A stretch of DNA of 45,347 bases from contig JAPPHY010000002.1 of NCBI GenBank assembly GCA_028877205.1, positions 77,994-123,340 of the forward strand, written 5' to 3'. Under the pieces are notes generated by a model, which was not told the DNA's origin, did not search any database, and saw nothing but the letters and a program-made list of their open reading frames with translations. The DNA comes from Chloroflexota bacterium (GTDB taxonomy: Bacteria > Chloroflexota > Dehalococcoidia > Lucifugimonadales > UBA2985). Both the position numbers and the translations under genes were made by a program. Positions 16,494 to 26,549 of this stretch are shown in pieces (positions within the stretch are counted from its first letter, which is position 1; every line of letters begins with the position of its first letter).

Positions 16494-17168
16494 CTACCCG
16501 GACCTGCCTCGGCGTCTCCGCCGGGCGGGTCGCCGCGCCGGCCTTCCGGCAGTGGCATGCCTGAGATACCACGCCGCTGACACCAGCATTGGCAGTGCGG
16601 CTATGAACACCACTACTACGCCCCAGTTGACACCACCAGAGCTTACCAACACTGGGAACTCAACAATTGTCGAGTCCTCGCCCTGGGATATGTCCAGCGC
16701 GAAGCTCCACTCGCCGTCCTGTGGCAGCGCCACGTTCAGGTCGTACCAGTTGAGCAGCTCGGTCGTGGGCTCGGCGTTGACCGGCCCCACCAGCAGTGAG
16801 TCGGGGGCTGGGCCGATCGCGCGCACCCATATGGACGCGTCGTGGACCGGCTGCATGTTGACTGTGGATTGCAGAACCACCGACATGTGCAGGCTTCCCA
16901 CGCGTGGCGTCGGCGGCGAGACCCTGACCTCCACGCGATACGGTCCCTGTACGGTGTCGAAAATCGAGACTGTCTGGCCGTTGGCGCCGGCCGGCACTTC
17001 CGGCGCTGCGAGCCACATGGCCAACACGGGCAGGGCAAGTACTAGCGCGATTGCGGCCTTTCTTACGGGCGGCAAGTCGGACCCTAAGGCGAGGTGCCTC
17101 GCAGCGCGGGCGACGGGCGACGCGGGAGGCTGAAAGGGTGCGGCGCAGAGAGGAGCATCGGGCGGCAT
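16494..17168 (-). CDS. YtkA-like membrane-anchored protein of the copper cluster
   Basis: About 224 residues: a cytoplasmic N-terminus, a membrane anchor (about 36-54, AAIALVLALPVLAMWLAA), an outside beta-rich domain (YRVEVRVSPPTPRVGSLHMSV through GEWSFALDIS) and a C-terminal span (WGVVVVFIAALPMLVSAAWYL) with a very basic tail. The outer domain fits the YtkA/CopC-like immunoglobulin-type folds often linked with copper handling. The start is uncertain: ATG at 17168 or 17204. The next gene starts 5 bases past its stop, so they are almost certainly cotranscribed. Confidence 0.72.
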   Translation of the reverse strand: MPPDAPLCAAPFQPPASPVARAARHLALGSDLPPVRKAAIALVLALPVLAMWLAAPEVPAGANGQTVSIFDTVQGPYRVEVRVSPPTPRVGSLHMSVVLQSTVNMQPVHDASIWVRAIGPAPDSLLVGPVNAEPTTELLNWYDLNVALPQDGEWSFALDISQGEDSTIVEFPVLVSSGGVNWGVVVVFIAALPMLVSAAWYLRHATAGRPARRPARRRRRGRSG

Positions 17169-17251
17169 GATGAGTGGCGTGGCGTCATGCTGCGCATGGT
17201 ACATTGGCGCGGCGTACTGCCGCAAGGCCGCCGGTGTGGCGCGCGGCCTGC

Positions 17252-17455
17252 CTACATCTCGATGCGCTTCTCGCCCGACAGGTACGCTTCCGGCTCCCGC
17301 GAGAATGCGACGCGGCAGCCCGGCCCGCAGAAGTAGTAGGTCTGTCCCTCGTGGTCGTGGGTGCCGCCGGGTGGGGACTTCATGTCCACCTCCATGCTGC
17401 ACACCGGGTCGATTGCCCTCTCTCCGCGGCCACGGCTCAGTAGTGGAATCCTCAT
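17252..17455 (-). CDS. YHS-domain metal-binding mini-protein
   Basis: A 67-residue protein that is essentially one YHS domain: [10 protein letters not shown] (C19) followed by [12 protein letters not shown] (C43 and C47). YHS domains often bind copper or other metals and occur at the ends of copper ATPases or as free partners. Its ATG overlaps the copA stop codon by 4 bases (ATGA), so translation is coupled with CopA. It may serve as a small chaperone or buffer for the pump. Identification of the domain is firm; its role is inferred. Confidence 0.88.
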   Translation of the reverse strand: MRIPLLSRGRGERAIDPVCSMEVDMKSPPGGTHDHEGQTYYFCGPGCRVAFSREPEAYLSGEKRIEM

Positions 17456-19971
17456 TGCGCGACCTCCGGTCGTCGATTTCGTGCTCCGCGATAGCGCTGC
17501 AACCGCAATGAGTTGCTCACCACGCTGAAGGAGCTGAGCGCCATCGCTGCGGCGGCCATCATGGGGTTCAGGAAGCCGTGCTCGCCCAGGAGCGGATGCA
17601 GCGCCGCCGGCACGCCTCCTGTGAAGAAGGGGTAGAGCACGCCCGCCGCCACGGGTATGAGCGCCGTGTTGTAGAAGAATGCCCAAAAGAGGTTCTGGCG
17701 AATCACCCGCATGGTGGCCCGGCTGAGGTCGAGGGCATCAGCGATTCCGTGCAGGTTGTCCCGCACCAAAGCAATGTCCGCGGCCTCCATTGCCACGTCC
17801 GCGCCTGCGCCGATGGCGATACCCACGTGCGCCTGCGCCAGCGCCGGGGCGTCGTTGATACCGTCGCCCACCATTGCCACCGTCGCGCCGGCCTCCTGAA
17901 GCTCGCGTATGGCGCTCGCCTTGCCGCCCGGCAGCACCTCGGCCACAACCCGCTCGATGCCCAGTTCCGCGGCGATGGCCTCCGCCGTGCGGCGGTTGTC
18001 GCCCGTGAGCATGACCACCTCCAGGCCCATGCCGCGCAGGGAGCGCACCACCTCGGCGGCCTCCGGCCTCGGCGAATCGGCAACCGCAATGACGCCGATG
18101 GCTTGCCTATCGAGCGCGACGAACACGGGAGTCTTGCCTGCAGAGGAGAGGCGGGCCTCCTCCGGTTCCAGCGCGTTCAGGTCTACGTCCAGCTCGCGCA
18201 TCAGCGCAAGGTTGCCCAGCGCGACCGGTTCGCCGCCCACGACTGCGCGAATGCCGCGGCCGGGGAGGGCCTGGAAATCGTGCACGTCTTCGAGAGCGAG
18301 ACCGCGATCCTCGGCCGCGGCCAGGATCGCATCCCGTAGAGGGTGCTCCGAGCCGCGCTCCGCCGATGCGGCGAGCGCAAGCAGCCGCTCCTCGGACACG
18401 CCGGACGCCACAAAGTCCGTGACCTTAGGCCGGCCCAGCGTGAGCGTTCCGGTCTTGTCCAACACGACCGTATCCACGCGATGTGCTGTCTCCAGGGACT
18501 CGGCGCTGCGAATGAGAATGCCGCGTTCGGCGCCCTTCCCCGTGCCGGCCATGATTGCGGTAGGCGTGGCGAGGCCCAGCGCACAGGGGCAGGCGATTAC
18601 CAGCACGGCCACCATGTTGAGCAGGGCGTAGATGTATGCGGGCGACGGCCCGGCCATGAGCCACACCAGGAAGGTAACCAGGGCAATGCCGATCACCACC
18701 TGCACGAACCAGCCGGACACGACGTCTGCGAGGCGCTGTATCGGCGCCTTGGAGCCTTGGGCGTCCTGCACCAGCCGAATGATGCCCGCCAGTGCGGTGG
18801 CTGCGCCGACCCTCGTCGCGCGCATCTGGAAGCTGCCCGTGCCGTTCAGCGTGGCGCCGTACACCGGCGAGTCCACGGTCTTCTCGACGGGAACGCTTTC
18901 GCCGGTCAGCATGGACTCGTCCACGGAAGATGCACCCTGGACCACCACGCCGTCAACGGGGAGTCTCTCGCCGGGTCGCACCACCACCACGTCGCCGGGC
19001 ACAACGTCCTCGACCGGCACGCTCACCTCCGCGCCGTCGCGCAGAACGGCCGCATGTTTGGGCTGCAGGCCCATCAGCTTACGTATGGCCTCGGAGGTAC
19101 GGCCTTTCGCCCTTGCCTCCAGGTAGCGTCCCAGCAGTATGAGCGCGATGATGATGGCTGCCGTGTCGAAGTAGACCTTGGCGTCGGCCTGCTCCACGCT
19201 GAGCGCGTCCGGGAAGAGGGTCGCCGCCGCGCTGAACACATACGCAACGCTGGTGCCCACGGCTATGAGGGTGTTCATGTTGGCGGTGCCGTGCTTCAGT
19301 CCGCCCCACGCGCCCTGGTAGAACTGCCAGCCGGCCCACAGCTGTACCGGCGTGGCGAGTGCCCACAGGGTGTACCAGTTCTGAAGGAAAGAGGGCATCC
19401 ACGGGAACAGCTCGCGGAAGCTGCCGAGGAAGATGAGGATACCGAGGCTGGAGGCCACTAGCGTCCGTCGCCGCAGCCCGGCGATCTCGCGGGTGCGGGC
19501 CAGCCGCTCCGCGTCGTGGCCGGCCTCGTCGCCTGACACACCCTCGACGGAGTAGCCCGCGTCGCTCACGGCGTGGCGCATGTCCGGTAGCGCGGCCGTG
19601 CCGGGCAGGTACTCCACCGCGGCCTGCTCGGACGCCAGGTTCACGTTCACCGAAAGTACGCCCTCCACGTCGCGCAGAGCGTGCTCCACGTGCACCACGC
19701 AGGACGCGCAGGTCATGCCTCCCACGTTGAGCGTGATGCTGGCGAGGCCGGTCTTGTAGCCCGAGTCGTCCACGGCCCCGATGAGGTCCTTGAGCGACGC
19801 GCGGTCGCCGTCGAACTCGACGGCGGCCTCCTCTGAGGCCAGGTTGACGTTGGCGGAAACGACGCCTGCGACGTCCTTAAGCGCCCCCTCAACGTGCGAG
19901 ACGCAGGCGGCGCAGGTCATGCCCTCCACGGGCAGTATCACCTTGCGCAGGTCTGGGGCTTTGGTTGTCAA
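17452..19971 (-). CDS. copA: Copper-translocating P-type ATPase
   Basis: An 839-residue P1B-1 ATPase that exports Cu+. It has two N-terminal heavy-metal domains (GMTCAAC with C20/C23 and GMTCASC with C88/C91), the TGES loop (MLTGESVPV), the intramembrane CPC motif ([12 protein letters not shown]), the phosphorylation site DKTGT, the SEHP motif (GSEHPL), the hinge [13 protein letters not shown], and the late-helix YN motif ([11 protein letters not shown]), all complete. The start appears to be TTG at 19971 with GGAG nine bases upstream. A clear promoter at 20008-20036 precedes it. First gene of a four-gene minus-strand cluster. Confidence 0.96.
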   Translation of the reverse strand: MTTKAPDLRKVILPVEGMTCAACVSHVEGALKDVAGVVSANVNLASEEAAVEFDGDRASLKDLIGAVDDSGYKTGLASITLNVGGMTCASCVVHVEHALRDVEGVLSVNVNLASEQAAVEYLPGTAALPDMRHAVSDAGYSVEGVSGDEAGHDAERLARTREIAGLRRRTLVASSLGILIFLGSFRELFPWMPSFLQNWYTLWALATPVQLWAGWQFYQGAWGGLKHGTANMNTLIAVGTSVAYVFSAAATLFPDALSVEQADAKVYFDTAAIIIALILLGRYLEARAKGRTSEAIRKLMGLQPKHAAVLRDGAEVSVPVEDVVPGDVVVVRPGERLPVDGVVVQGASSVDESMLTGESVPVEKTVDSPVYGATLNGTGSFQMRATRVGAATALAGIIRLVQDAQGSKAPIQRLADVVSGWFVQVVIGIALVTFLVWLMAGPSPAYIYALLNMVAVLVIACPCALGLATPTAIMAGTGKGAERGILIRSAESLETAHRVDTVVLDKTGTLTLGRPKVTDFVASGVSEERLLALAASAERGSEHPLRDAILAAAEDRGLALEDVHDFQALPGRGIRAVVGGEPVALGNLALMRELDVDLNALEPEEARLSSAGKTPVFVALDRQAIGVIAVADSPRPEAAEVVRSLRGMGLEVVMLTGDNRRTAEAIAAELGIERVVAEVLPGGKASAIRELQEAGATVAMVGDGINDAPALAQAHVGIAIGAGADVAMEAADIALVRDNLHGIADALDLSRATMRVIRQNLFWAFFYNTALIPVAAGVLYPFFTGGVPAALHPLLGEHGFLNPMMAAAAMALSSFSVVSNSLRLQRYRGARNRRPEVAQ

Positions 19972-20007
19972 CTTATCGACTCCGTGAGCGCGTCTGGGCT
20001 ACCAACC

Positions 20008-20036
20008 ATTATCAACCCTCTCGCTCGGGCTGTCCA
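20008..20036 (-). promoter_or_regulatory. Promoter of the copper cluster
   Basis: Minus strand: TGGACA (20031-20036), 17-base spacer, GATAAT (20008-20013), each 5 of 6 to consensus. Normal spacing argues against a CueR/MerR-type activator here. I see no obvious CsoR-like operator dyad. Confidence 0.65.
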
Positions 20037-20063
20037 CACCGCGGCCAGCCGCCGCTCCGCTTC

Positions 20064-21293
20064 CTACCCGCGCCGGGCGATCGCGGGCGCAGGCTGCGGT
20101 AAGGCGCCTGATTCCGTGACGCGACGGACCTCCGCTTGCTCAACCGCCTTGGCGACCAGCGCGGGCACGTCGAGCGCCGACTCCAGCCGCTCGATTTCTG
20201 TGGCGTTTGTACGCGTCGCCGGGTGGCGCGGCGTGAACAGTGAGCAGCAGTCCTCGTCCGGCAGGATCGATATGGGGAAGGTGCCGAGTCGTCGCGCCTC
20301 GTCGATGATCTCCTGCTTGTCCATGCCGATGAGCGGGCTGAGGACTGGAAGCGAGGCGACGCTTCGCACCGTGGCAAGGTTCTCCAGAGTCTGCGATCCA
20401 ACCTGGCCCAGGCTCTCGCCGGTCACGAGCGCGCCGGCGCCGTGTTCCCTTGCGATCACCTCCGCGATCCTTGTCATGAACCGGCGGTAGACCACCACGC
20501 GGTAGGGCGGAGGCACGGAGAGGATGATCTCGCGCTGCACGTCCGCGAAGGGCACCAGGAACAGGGTGGAGCGGAACTGGTACTTACTCAGAAGCTCGGC
20601 AATTTCCAGCGCCTTCTCCCTGGACGAGCCGTCCACAAGCGGGAAGCTGTGGAAGTGCACGAACATCACCTGGCAGCCCCGCTTCATCATGCGCCATGCT
20701 GCTACGGGAGAATCGATGCCGCCCGACAGCAGCGCGGCGACGCGGCCTCCCGAGCCGACTGGCAGACCGCCCGGCCCAGGCATCTCGCGCAGGTACACCA
20801 TTGCCTCGCGCGGCGTGATCTCCACGAAGATGTTGACTTCCGGATCGCGCAGACTCACCCGCGCGCCCGTGACGCGCTCCACCAGGCTGCCGAGCCGGCT
20901 GTTGATCTCCAGCGACGTGAGGGGGAACGCCTTGTCCGACCGCTTGGCCGTGATGCGGAAGGTATCGAATTCGAGGCCGTCGGTCTCACTGATCAGGGCT
21001 TCCTCTATAGCCTGAAGCGTGCGTGGCACCTTGCGACAGCGATAGAACTTGACCACGCCGAAGACACGGCCGATTCGCTCGGCGATCTCCGGCCAGGCGG
21101 AGTCCGGCACAGGGGAGATCTCAACTCCGAGGTGCTTGGGGTCGACGCGCTGCACTGGTGTGTCCCGCAGCGCCAGCCGGAGATTGCGCCTGAGCCGCTG
21201 AAGGAAGAGCGGGCGGTTCCTGCCCTTCAGGGCAATTTCGTGCACCCTGACCATCACCGAGTCAGGGGGGCGCTGCGTGTCGATTGTAGCCAT
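20064..21293 (-). CDS. thiI: tRNA 4-thiouridine synthetase
   Basis: A 409-residue ThiI: N-terminal ferredoxin-like plus THUMP region (about 60-165), then an ATP pyrophosphatase domain with the PP-loop SGGIDS at 190-195 and the conserved EDCCSLFTPRHP segment near 340-355. It adenylates U8 of tRNA and transfers sulfur; it can also supply sulfur for thiazole. It lacks the C-terminal rhodanese domain found in E. coli, like the Bacillus form, so sulfur must come from a separate carrier. It lies 100 bases after dapA on the same strand and may be an add-on to that operon. Confidence 0.95.
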   Translation of the reverse strand: MATIDTQRPPDSVMVRVHEIALKGRNRPLFLQRLRRNLRLALRDTPVQRVDPKHLGVEISPVPDSAWPEIAERIGRVFGVVKFYRCRKVPRTLQAIEEALISETDGLEFDTFRITAKRSDKAFPLTSLEINSRLGSLVERVTGARVSLRDPEVNIFVEITPREAMVYLREMPGPGGLPVGSGGRVAALLSGGIDSPVAAWRMMKRGCQVMFVHFHSFPLVDGSSREKALEIAELLSKYQFRSTLFLVPFADVQREIILSVPPPYRVVVYRRFMTRIAEVIAREHGAGALVTGESLGQVGSQTLENLATVRSVASLPVLSPLIGMDKQEIIDEARRLGTFPISILPDEDCCSLFTPRHPATRTNATEIERLESALDVPALVAKAVEQAEVRRVTESGALPQPAPAIARRG

Positions 21294-21393
21294 GTGACGG
21301 ATCCGAGAGATGGGGGCTGAAGGGCCACCATCCCAGTCTTAGCAGGGGACGGTGCGTCTTCGCTGACGCCGGGCTGCGGACTGCGCCCCGGAA

Positions 21394-22296
21394 CTACGCC
21401 CCGGCGGCCACCGGCAGATCGACCGAGTAAGCCTCCATCATGGCGCGGAGCTGCTGCGCCGTACGCTCGTCCGGCGGCGTGAGCGGCAGCCTGGGGTTGC
21501 CCACGTTGAAGCCGGCCTCGTTCAGCCCGAACTTCACCGGTATGGGGTTGGACACGATGAACAACCCCTTGAAGATGGGGGTGAGCCTCAGGTGCTCGGC
21601 GGCGGCCTCCGCAGTCCTTCCGTCCACCGTCGCGTCCATCATGCACTTGATCTGGCGGCCCACGAGGTGCGATGCCACGCTCACCACTCCGTAGCCGCCC
21701 ATCGTCATTATCCCGAACGTGTCGCTGTCGTTGCCGCTCCAGACGCGGAAGTCCTCCGGCGCGCCTGCAATGATGCGCGCGATCTGGTCGAAGTCGCCGC
21801 TGGCCTCCTTCACGCCGACGATGTTGTCGATTTCAGCCAGGCGCAGCGTGGTCTCCCACGAGAGGCTGGTTATCGTGCGGCTGGGCACGTTGTAGAGGAC
21901 GCAGGGGAGGGCTGTGCTCTCCGCGATGGCGCGGAAGTGAAGGTACAGCCCCTCCTGCGTGGGCTTGTTGTAGTAGGGAACCACCAGCAGCGCAGCGTCC
22001 GCGCCCGCCTTCTCGGCCTCGCGGGTGAGCTCGATGCTCTCGGCCGTGCTGTAGTTGCCGGTGCCGGCCACGATGGCGCCCCGGTCGCCAAGCTCCGACT
22101 TGGTTTCCCGAAAGAGGCGGAGCTTCTCCTCAGTCGTTAGCGTGGGCGACTCCCCGGTCGTGCCGGAGACGACCAGCCCGTCGCTGCCGGAGTCCAGCAG
22201 GGCGGAGGCAAGTCTCCCGGCCTGGGCGAAGTCCACGTCGCCCTGCGCGTCGAAGGGTGTGACCATTGCCGTTATGAGCCTGCCGACGTCGACCAT
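21394..22296 (-). CDS. dapA: 4-hydroxy-tetrahydrodipicolinate synthase
   Basis: Condenses pyruvate with aspartate semialdehyde in lysine/diaminopimelate synthesis. 300 residues, normal for the family. The Schiff-base lysine is K163 in GVKEASGDFD, with Y135 (LYNVPSR) and the SGTTGES loop (44-50) also in place. The ATG at 22296 is preceded by GGAGG (22305-22309) lying inside the end of asd. The open frame upstream of this ATG overlaps asd and is not used. It belongs to the dapB-asd-dapA group. Confidence 0.97.
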   Translation of the reverse strand: MVDVGRLITAMVTPFDAQGDVDFAQAGRLASALLDSGSDGLVVSGTTGESPTLTTEEKLRLFRETKSELGDRGAIVAGTGNYSTAESIELTREAEKAGADAALLVVPYYNKPTQEGLYLHFRAIAESTALPCVLYNVPSRTITSLSWETTLRLAEIDNIVGVKEASGDFDQIARIIAGAPEDFRVWSGNDSDTFGIMTMGGYGVVSVASHLVGRQIKCMMDATVDGRTAEAAAEHLRLTPIFKGLFIVSNPIPVKFGLNEAGFNVGNPRLPLTPPDERTAQQLRAMMEAYSVDLPVAAGA

Positions 22297-22301
22297 GACA
22301 A

Positions 22302-23336
22302 CTACCTCCTGGCGATTGGGGATAGCACCTCTTCCTTGACCACCACCTCGGCTATCTGTACGGCGTTCAGAGCGGCGCCCTTCCGCAGGTTGTCGGCCAC
22401 AACCCACATGGCCAGACCGCTGGGGTGAGACAAGTCCTCCCGGATGCGGCCCACGAACACGTCGTCGGTGCCCTCCGCGTACAGCGGCAGCGGGTAGCGC
22501 TGCGAGCCGGGGTCGTCCTGCACGGCGACACCGGGCGCGTCAGCGAGTATCTCGCGGGCCTCGCGGGCGGACATGGGCCTGCTCAGCTCCACGTTCACTG
22601 ACTCGCCGTGGCCCACGTACACCGGAACGCGTACGCAGGTGGCGCAGACGGGCATGTCCTGCTCGTGCATGATCTTGCGAGTCTCCTGGACCATCTTCCA
22701 CTCCTCGGTGGTGTAGTCGTTGTCCAGGAAGCTCTCGACGAAAGGCAGCGCGTTGAAGGCGATTGGGTGCGGATAGGCTTGGGGAGTGACCTCGCCGTTT
22801 CCGCCCTTAACTGCGTGGTCGATCTGCTCGCGCAGTTCGTCCACGGCTGCGCTGCCGGTGCCCGACACGGCCTGGTACGTGGAGACGACGATGCGCTGGA
22901 TGGGGTTCACCTGGTGGATCGGGTTGAGGGCAACCACCATCTGGATGGTTGAGCAGTTGGGGTTGGCGATGATGCCGCGATGGTCGCGAATGTCGTCCGG
23001 GTTGACCTCCGGCACTACGAGCGGAACCTGCGGATCCATGCGGAATGCGGAGCTGTTGTCGATGACGACTGCGCCTGCGCGAGCGGCCGCGGGGGAGAAG
23101 CGGCGGCTGATGTCGCCGCCTGCGGAGAACAGCGCGATGTCGATACCGTCGAAGCAGTCTTCGGTGGTCTCCTCCACCTCATGCTCCTCGCCCATGAAGC
23201 AGAGGCGCTTACCGGCGGATCGGTCGGAAGCGAGCAGCTTCAGCGAGTCGATTGGGAATGCCCTCTGCTCGAGCACCCGAAGGAACTCGCTTCCCACCAG
23301 TCCGGTAGCGCCAACTATTGCAACGCGAAAGCCCAT
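22302..23336 (-). CDS. asd: Aspartate-semialdehyde dehydrogenase
   Basis: Makes aspartate semialdehyde from aspartyl phosphate with NADPH. 344 residues. It has the N-terminal nucleotide loop GATGLVG (9-15), the catalytic cysteine C128 in NPNCSTIQ, and the substrate-binding segment around QAVSGTGSAAVDEL. It precedes dapA by 5 bases. A 93-base gap separates it from dapB, and a candidate promoter lies in that gap (23370-23398), so part of its expression may be independent of the rpsO promoter. Confidence 0.97.
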   Translation of the reverse strand: MGFRVAIVGATGLVGSEFLRVLEQRAFPIDSLKLLASDRSAGKRLCFMGEEHEVEETTEDCFDGIDIALFSAGGDISRRFSPAAARAGAVVIDNSSAFRMDPQVPLVVPEVNPDDIRDHRGIIANPNCSTIQMVVALNPIHQVNPIQRIVVSTYQAVSGTGSAAVDELREQIDHAVKGGNGEVTPQAYPHPIAFNALPFVESFLDNDYTTEEWKMVQETRKIMHEQDMPVCATCVRVPVYVGHGESVNVELSRPMSAREAREILADAPGVAVQDDPGSQRYPLPLYAEGTDDVFVGRIREDLSHPSGLAMWVVADNLRKGAALNAVQIAEVVVKEEVLSPIARR

Positions 23337-23369
23337 GTCTCCACCTGAGATGTTGAATTAGCAGTCCTC

Positions 23370-23398
23370 ATACTATACGCGCGAGCGCGGAAAGACAA
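23370..23398 (-). promoter_or_regulatory. Possible internal promoter before asd
   Basis: Minus strand: TTGTCT (23393-23398), 17-base spacer, TAGTAT (23370-23375). Four of six matches in each box. A small CGCG-CGAG-CGCG hairpin sits within the spacer. Confidence 0.4.
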
Positions 23399-23429
23399 GA
23401 GCAGAATGGGGGAGTAGAGGCTGCCGCCG

Positions 23430-24227
23430 CTACAGCCCCAGCAGCTTGTCCAGGCCCACGGTCAGCCCCGGCGTCTTGACCACCTCTCGGATGGCTAGCG
23501 TGACGCCCGGCATATAGCACTCGCGGTTGATGGTGTCGTGGCGGAGGCTGAGGGTCTGCCCCTGCGTGCCGAGCACGACTTCATGGTGGGCCATCCTGCC
23601 GGGCATTCGCATGCTGTGTATGGATACGCCTTCCACGTCGCCGCCGCGCGTGCCCTCCACCGGCTCCTTCTCCGGCGAGGGTCGCGTGAACGCTCCGTCC
23701 CGGCCCTCGCGCAGGTTGCGGGCCAGTGCCAGGGCAGTGCCTGACGGCGAGTCGATCTTGGCCTCGTGGTGGGCTTCGACGATGTCCACGTAGTCGAAGT
23801 AGCGCCCCAGGCCCTTGGCGAGGTGCATCAGCAGCACCGCGCCAATGGCGAAGTTGGGCGCAAGGAAGGCGCCGATACCGTACTCGCGAGCAAGGCCGTC
23901 CAGCTCGCGAACGGAGTCCTCGTTGTGGCCTGTGGTCCCTACCACGAGGTTGACGCCGCGTGCGGCCGCCACCCGGCAGGCTGCCAGCGACGCCTCAGCG
24001 TTCGTGAAGTCCACCATGACCTGTGGCGTGTGGGCGTCCAGCGTGCCGGCCAGGTCGGGCGATACTGGAATGCTGCCGGAGCCGTCCGGCAGGGGCAGGC
24101 TTTCGTCGGAGGCGGCGCGGTCTACGCCGGCCACCGCCTCCAGGTCCGGCTCGCGGCAGACCGCCGCCAGGACCTCTCTGCCCATCTTTCCCATCACGCC
24201 GTGGACAAGGACAGCTATTGGCGCCAT
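23430..24227 (-). CDS. dapB: 4-hydroxy-tetrahydrodipicolinate reductase
   Basis: Reduces the DapA product with NAD(P)H. 265 residues. The N-terminal nucleotide loop is GVMGKMG (10-16), GTTGH is at 97-101, and the family signature HHEAKIDSPSGT is at 153-164 with the key lysine K157. The ATG follows the pnp stop by 35 bases. Position directly after pnp and before asd-dapA is a conserved order in Dehalococcoidia-like genomes, as far as I know. Confidence 0.96.
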   Translation of the reverse strand: MAPIAVLVHGVMGKMGREVLAAVCREPDLEAVAGVDRAASDESLPLPDGSGSIPVSPDLAGTLDAHTPQVMVDFTNAEASLAACRVAAARGVNLVVGTTGHNEDSVRELDGLAREYGIGAFLAPNFAIGAVLLMHLAKGLGRYFDYVDIVEAHHEAKIDSPSGTALALARNLREGRDGAFTRPSPEKEPVEGTRGGDVEGVSIHSMRMPGRMAHHEVVLGTQGQTLSLRHDTINRECYMPGVTLAIREVVKTPGLTVGLDKLLGL

Positions 24228-24262
24228 TTCCTATACCTCACGCCTTTCAGGTGTCAGCCGAG

Positions 24263-26545
24263 CTAGCGGGACGGCCTGAACGGAGGCCGTCCGCCTCCCC
24301 GCGAGTTGCTGTTTGGCCCGGAGTTGCGGGGACCGCGGCTCCTGCCGGGCCGGTCGTTGTCGCGGCGGGGCCTGTCGAACCGGGGCCTGGATTCCGTGGC
24401 GCTGGGCGCCGGCTGGCCGTCCGAGCCCGGGTCCTGCAGCAGGGCGCGGCGGGACAGGTTGATGCGGCCCATGGAGTCGATCTCTCTGACCATGACGGTG
24501 ATTTCATCGCCTATGTTCACAACATCCTCCACGGACTCCACGCGCTCGGTCGAAAGCTCGCTGATGTGAACCAGCCCGTCCTTGCCGGGCAGGATCTCCA
24601 CGAACGCGCCGAAGTTCATGAGGCGCACCACCTTGCCGGTGTAGATGCCGCCGACCTCGGCCTCCTTGGTCAGCAGCTCGATGCGCTCGATTGCCCTGTT
24701 CGCCGCCTCCTGGCTGGTGGAGCCGATGGTCACGGTGCCGTCGTTGTCCACGTTGATCGTGGTCTTGGTCTCTTCGATGATCGACCGGATAGTCTTGCCG
24801 CCCGGACCTATTATGGTGCCGATCTTGTCGACCGGAATCGAGAGCCTGATCATCCGCGGTGCGTAGGGGCTCAGGTCCTCACGCGGCGCGGCCAGCGTCT
24901 CGGTGATGCGCTCCAGCACGAACATTCGCGCCTCGCGCGCCTGGCTTAGCGCCTCCTCCATGATGCCGTAGGTGATACCCTTCACCTTGATGTCCATCTG
25001 GAGGGCGGTTATGCCCTGCGAGGTGCCCGCCACCTTGAAATCCATATCGCCAAGGGCGTCCTCCACGCCCTGGATGTCGGTGAGGATGACGTAGCCGCCA
25101 TCCTCAATCATCACGAGTCCCATCGCCACGCCGGCAACGGGCGTGCGTAGCGGCACGCCCGCGTCCATGAGCGCCAGGGTGCTTCCGCACACGCTGGCCA
25201 TGGAGGTGCTGCCGTTGGAGCCGAGCGACTCGGATACCAGGCGGATGGTGTAGGGGAACTCAGCCTCGCTCGGAACGACGGGAAGCAGGGCTCGTTCGGC
25301 GAGTGCGCCGTGGCCTATCTCCCTGCGGCCCGGGCCTCCCACGCGCCGGACCTCACCGACGGAGTACGGAGGGAAGTTGTAGTGGTGGAGGTATCGCTTC
25401 GAGTCCTCCGGATTGATGGTGTCCAGCTTCTGGTTCTCGGCCATGGAGCCGAGCGTCGCAATCGTGAGGACCTGGGTCTGGCCGCGGGTGAAGAGGCCGG
25501 TGCCGTGAGTCCGCGGGAGGATGGAGGTCTCGCAGGTGATTGGGCGAATCTGACGGGGGGCGCGGCCGTCCGGGCGGAGTCCGCGTTGTACGATGCCGGA
25601 GCGCACCTCTCTCTTGAGCAGCGCTTCGAATGCCGAGCGCACGGCCTGGGAGGAGTGATCGTCCGCGAGCTCCGCGGCTACCTCGCGGCTCAGCTCGTCC
25701 AGGGCGCCGTCGCGCTCGCCCTTCTCCTTGCCGGAGAAGATCGTGGAGTGCAGGCGGCCGTCCACCATGGAAGCAACCTTCTCAACCAGTTCATCGTCCG
25801 CCAGAGGCTCAAGGTTCAGCTCCATCTTGGGCTTGGAGGCAGTGGCCATAAGCTCTCTCTGAAGCCCGATGATGGTCTGGTTCGTATCCTGTCCGAGCTT
25901 GACTGCGCCGATGATGACGTCCTCCGGCACCTCGTTGGCGCCGGCCTCGACCATTGCAATGGCCTCGCTGGTGCCGGCCACTACCAGGTCCAGCTTGCTC
26001 TCCTCCAGCTGTGCGAACGTGGGATTGACGACCAGCTCGCCGTTGATGTAGCCGAGCCTTGTGGCGGCCACGGGCCCGTCGAAGGGTATTTCGGACAGGC
26101 ACAGGGCGGATGATGCGCCGATGATTCCCAGGATGTCCGGGTCGTTCTCCTGGTCTGCGGACAGCACCGTGACGATGACCTGGATCTCATTGTGGAGTCC
26201 CTTCGGAAACAGGGGGCGTAGAGGCCGGTCGGTGAGGCGCGCTGCGAGGGTACCCACCTCCGTGGGGCGGCCCTCCCTGCGGAAGAAGCTGCCCGGAATC
26301 TTGCCCGCGGCGTACAGGCGCTCTTCGTAGTCGATGGTCAGGGGCAGGAAGTCGATGCCTTCCCTGGGGTTGGGCGCGGCGCAGGCCGTGACCAGCAGGA
26401 CGGTGTCACCATATCGGACTGTCACGGAGCCGCCGGCCTGGTTGGCCAGCTTGCCGGTCTCTATGGTGAGCGCGCGACCGGCAATTTCCCCGCTAGCTGT
26501 GTGAATCAAGGTATACTTATCCTCCTCATATTTTCTCAGCAACAT
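24263..26545 (-). CDS. pnp: Polyribonucleotide nucleotidyltransferase (PNPase)
   Basis: Phosphorolytic 3'-5' exoribonuclease, 760 residues. Two RNase PH domains flank an all-helical part (the second around GIVQRGLRPDGRAPRQIRP and SVCGSTLALMDAG). A KH domain (IPVDKIGTIIGPGGKTIRSI, about 580-640) and an S1 domain (VGGIYTGKVVRLMNFGAFVE, about 650-715) follow. The tail is rich in Arg, Gly and Pro (for example DNDRPGRSRGPRNSG), probably a disordered RNA-binding extension. It lies behind rpsO with a terminator-like hairpin between the two. Confidence 0.97.
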   Translation of the reverse strand: MLLRKYEEDKYTLIHTASGEIAGRALTIETGKLANQAGGSVTVRYGDTVLLVTACAAPNPREGIDFLPLTIDYEERLYAAGKIPGSFFRREGRPTEVGTLAARLTDRPLRPLFPKGLHNEIQVIVTVLSADQENDPDILGIIGASSALCLSEIPFDGPVAATRLGYINGELVVNPTFAQLEESKLDLVVAGTSEAIAMVEAGANEVPEDVIIGAVKLGQDTNQTIIGLQRELMATASKPKMELNLEPLADDELVEKVASMVDGRLHSTIFSGKEKGERDGALDELSREVAAELADDHSSQAVRSAFEALLKREVRSGIVQRGLRPDGRAPRQIRPITCETSILPRTHGTGLFTRGQTQVLTIATLGSMAENQKLDTINPEDSKRYLHHYNFPPYSVGEVRRVGGPGRREIGHGALAERALLPVVPSEAEFPYTIRLVSESLGSNGSTSMASVCGSTLALMDAGVPLRTPVAGVAMGLVMIEDGGYVILTDIQGVEDALGDMDFKVAGTSQGITALQMDIKVKGITYGIMEEALSQAREARMFVLERITETLAAPREDLSPYAPRMIRLSIPVDKIGTIIGPGGKTIRSIIEETKTTINVDNDGTVTIGSTSQEAANRAIERIELLTKEAEVGGIYTGKVVRLMNFGAFVEILPGKDGLVHISELSTERVESVEDVVNIGDEITVMVREIDSMGRINLSRRALLQDPGSDGQPAPSATESRPRFDRPRRDNDRPGRSRGPRNSGPNSNSRGGGRPPFRPSR

Positions 26546-26549
26546 GGGG

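Noticed and set aside
14756-16558. A 600-codon alternative minus frame overlapping the polytopic membrane protein
   Set aside because: It is the same region read in another frame, rich in R, G and H; the frame used gives clean membrane helices and family motifs.
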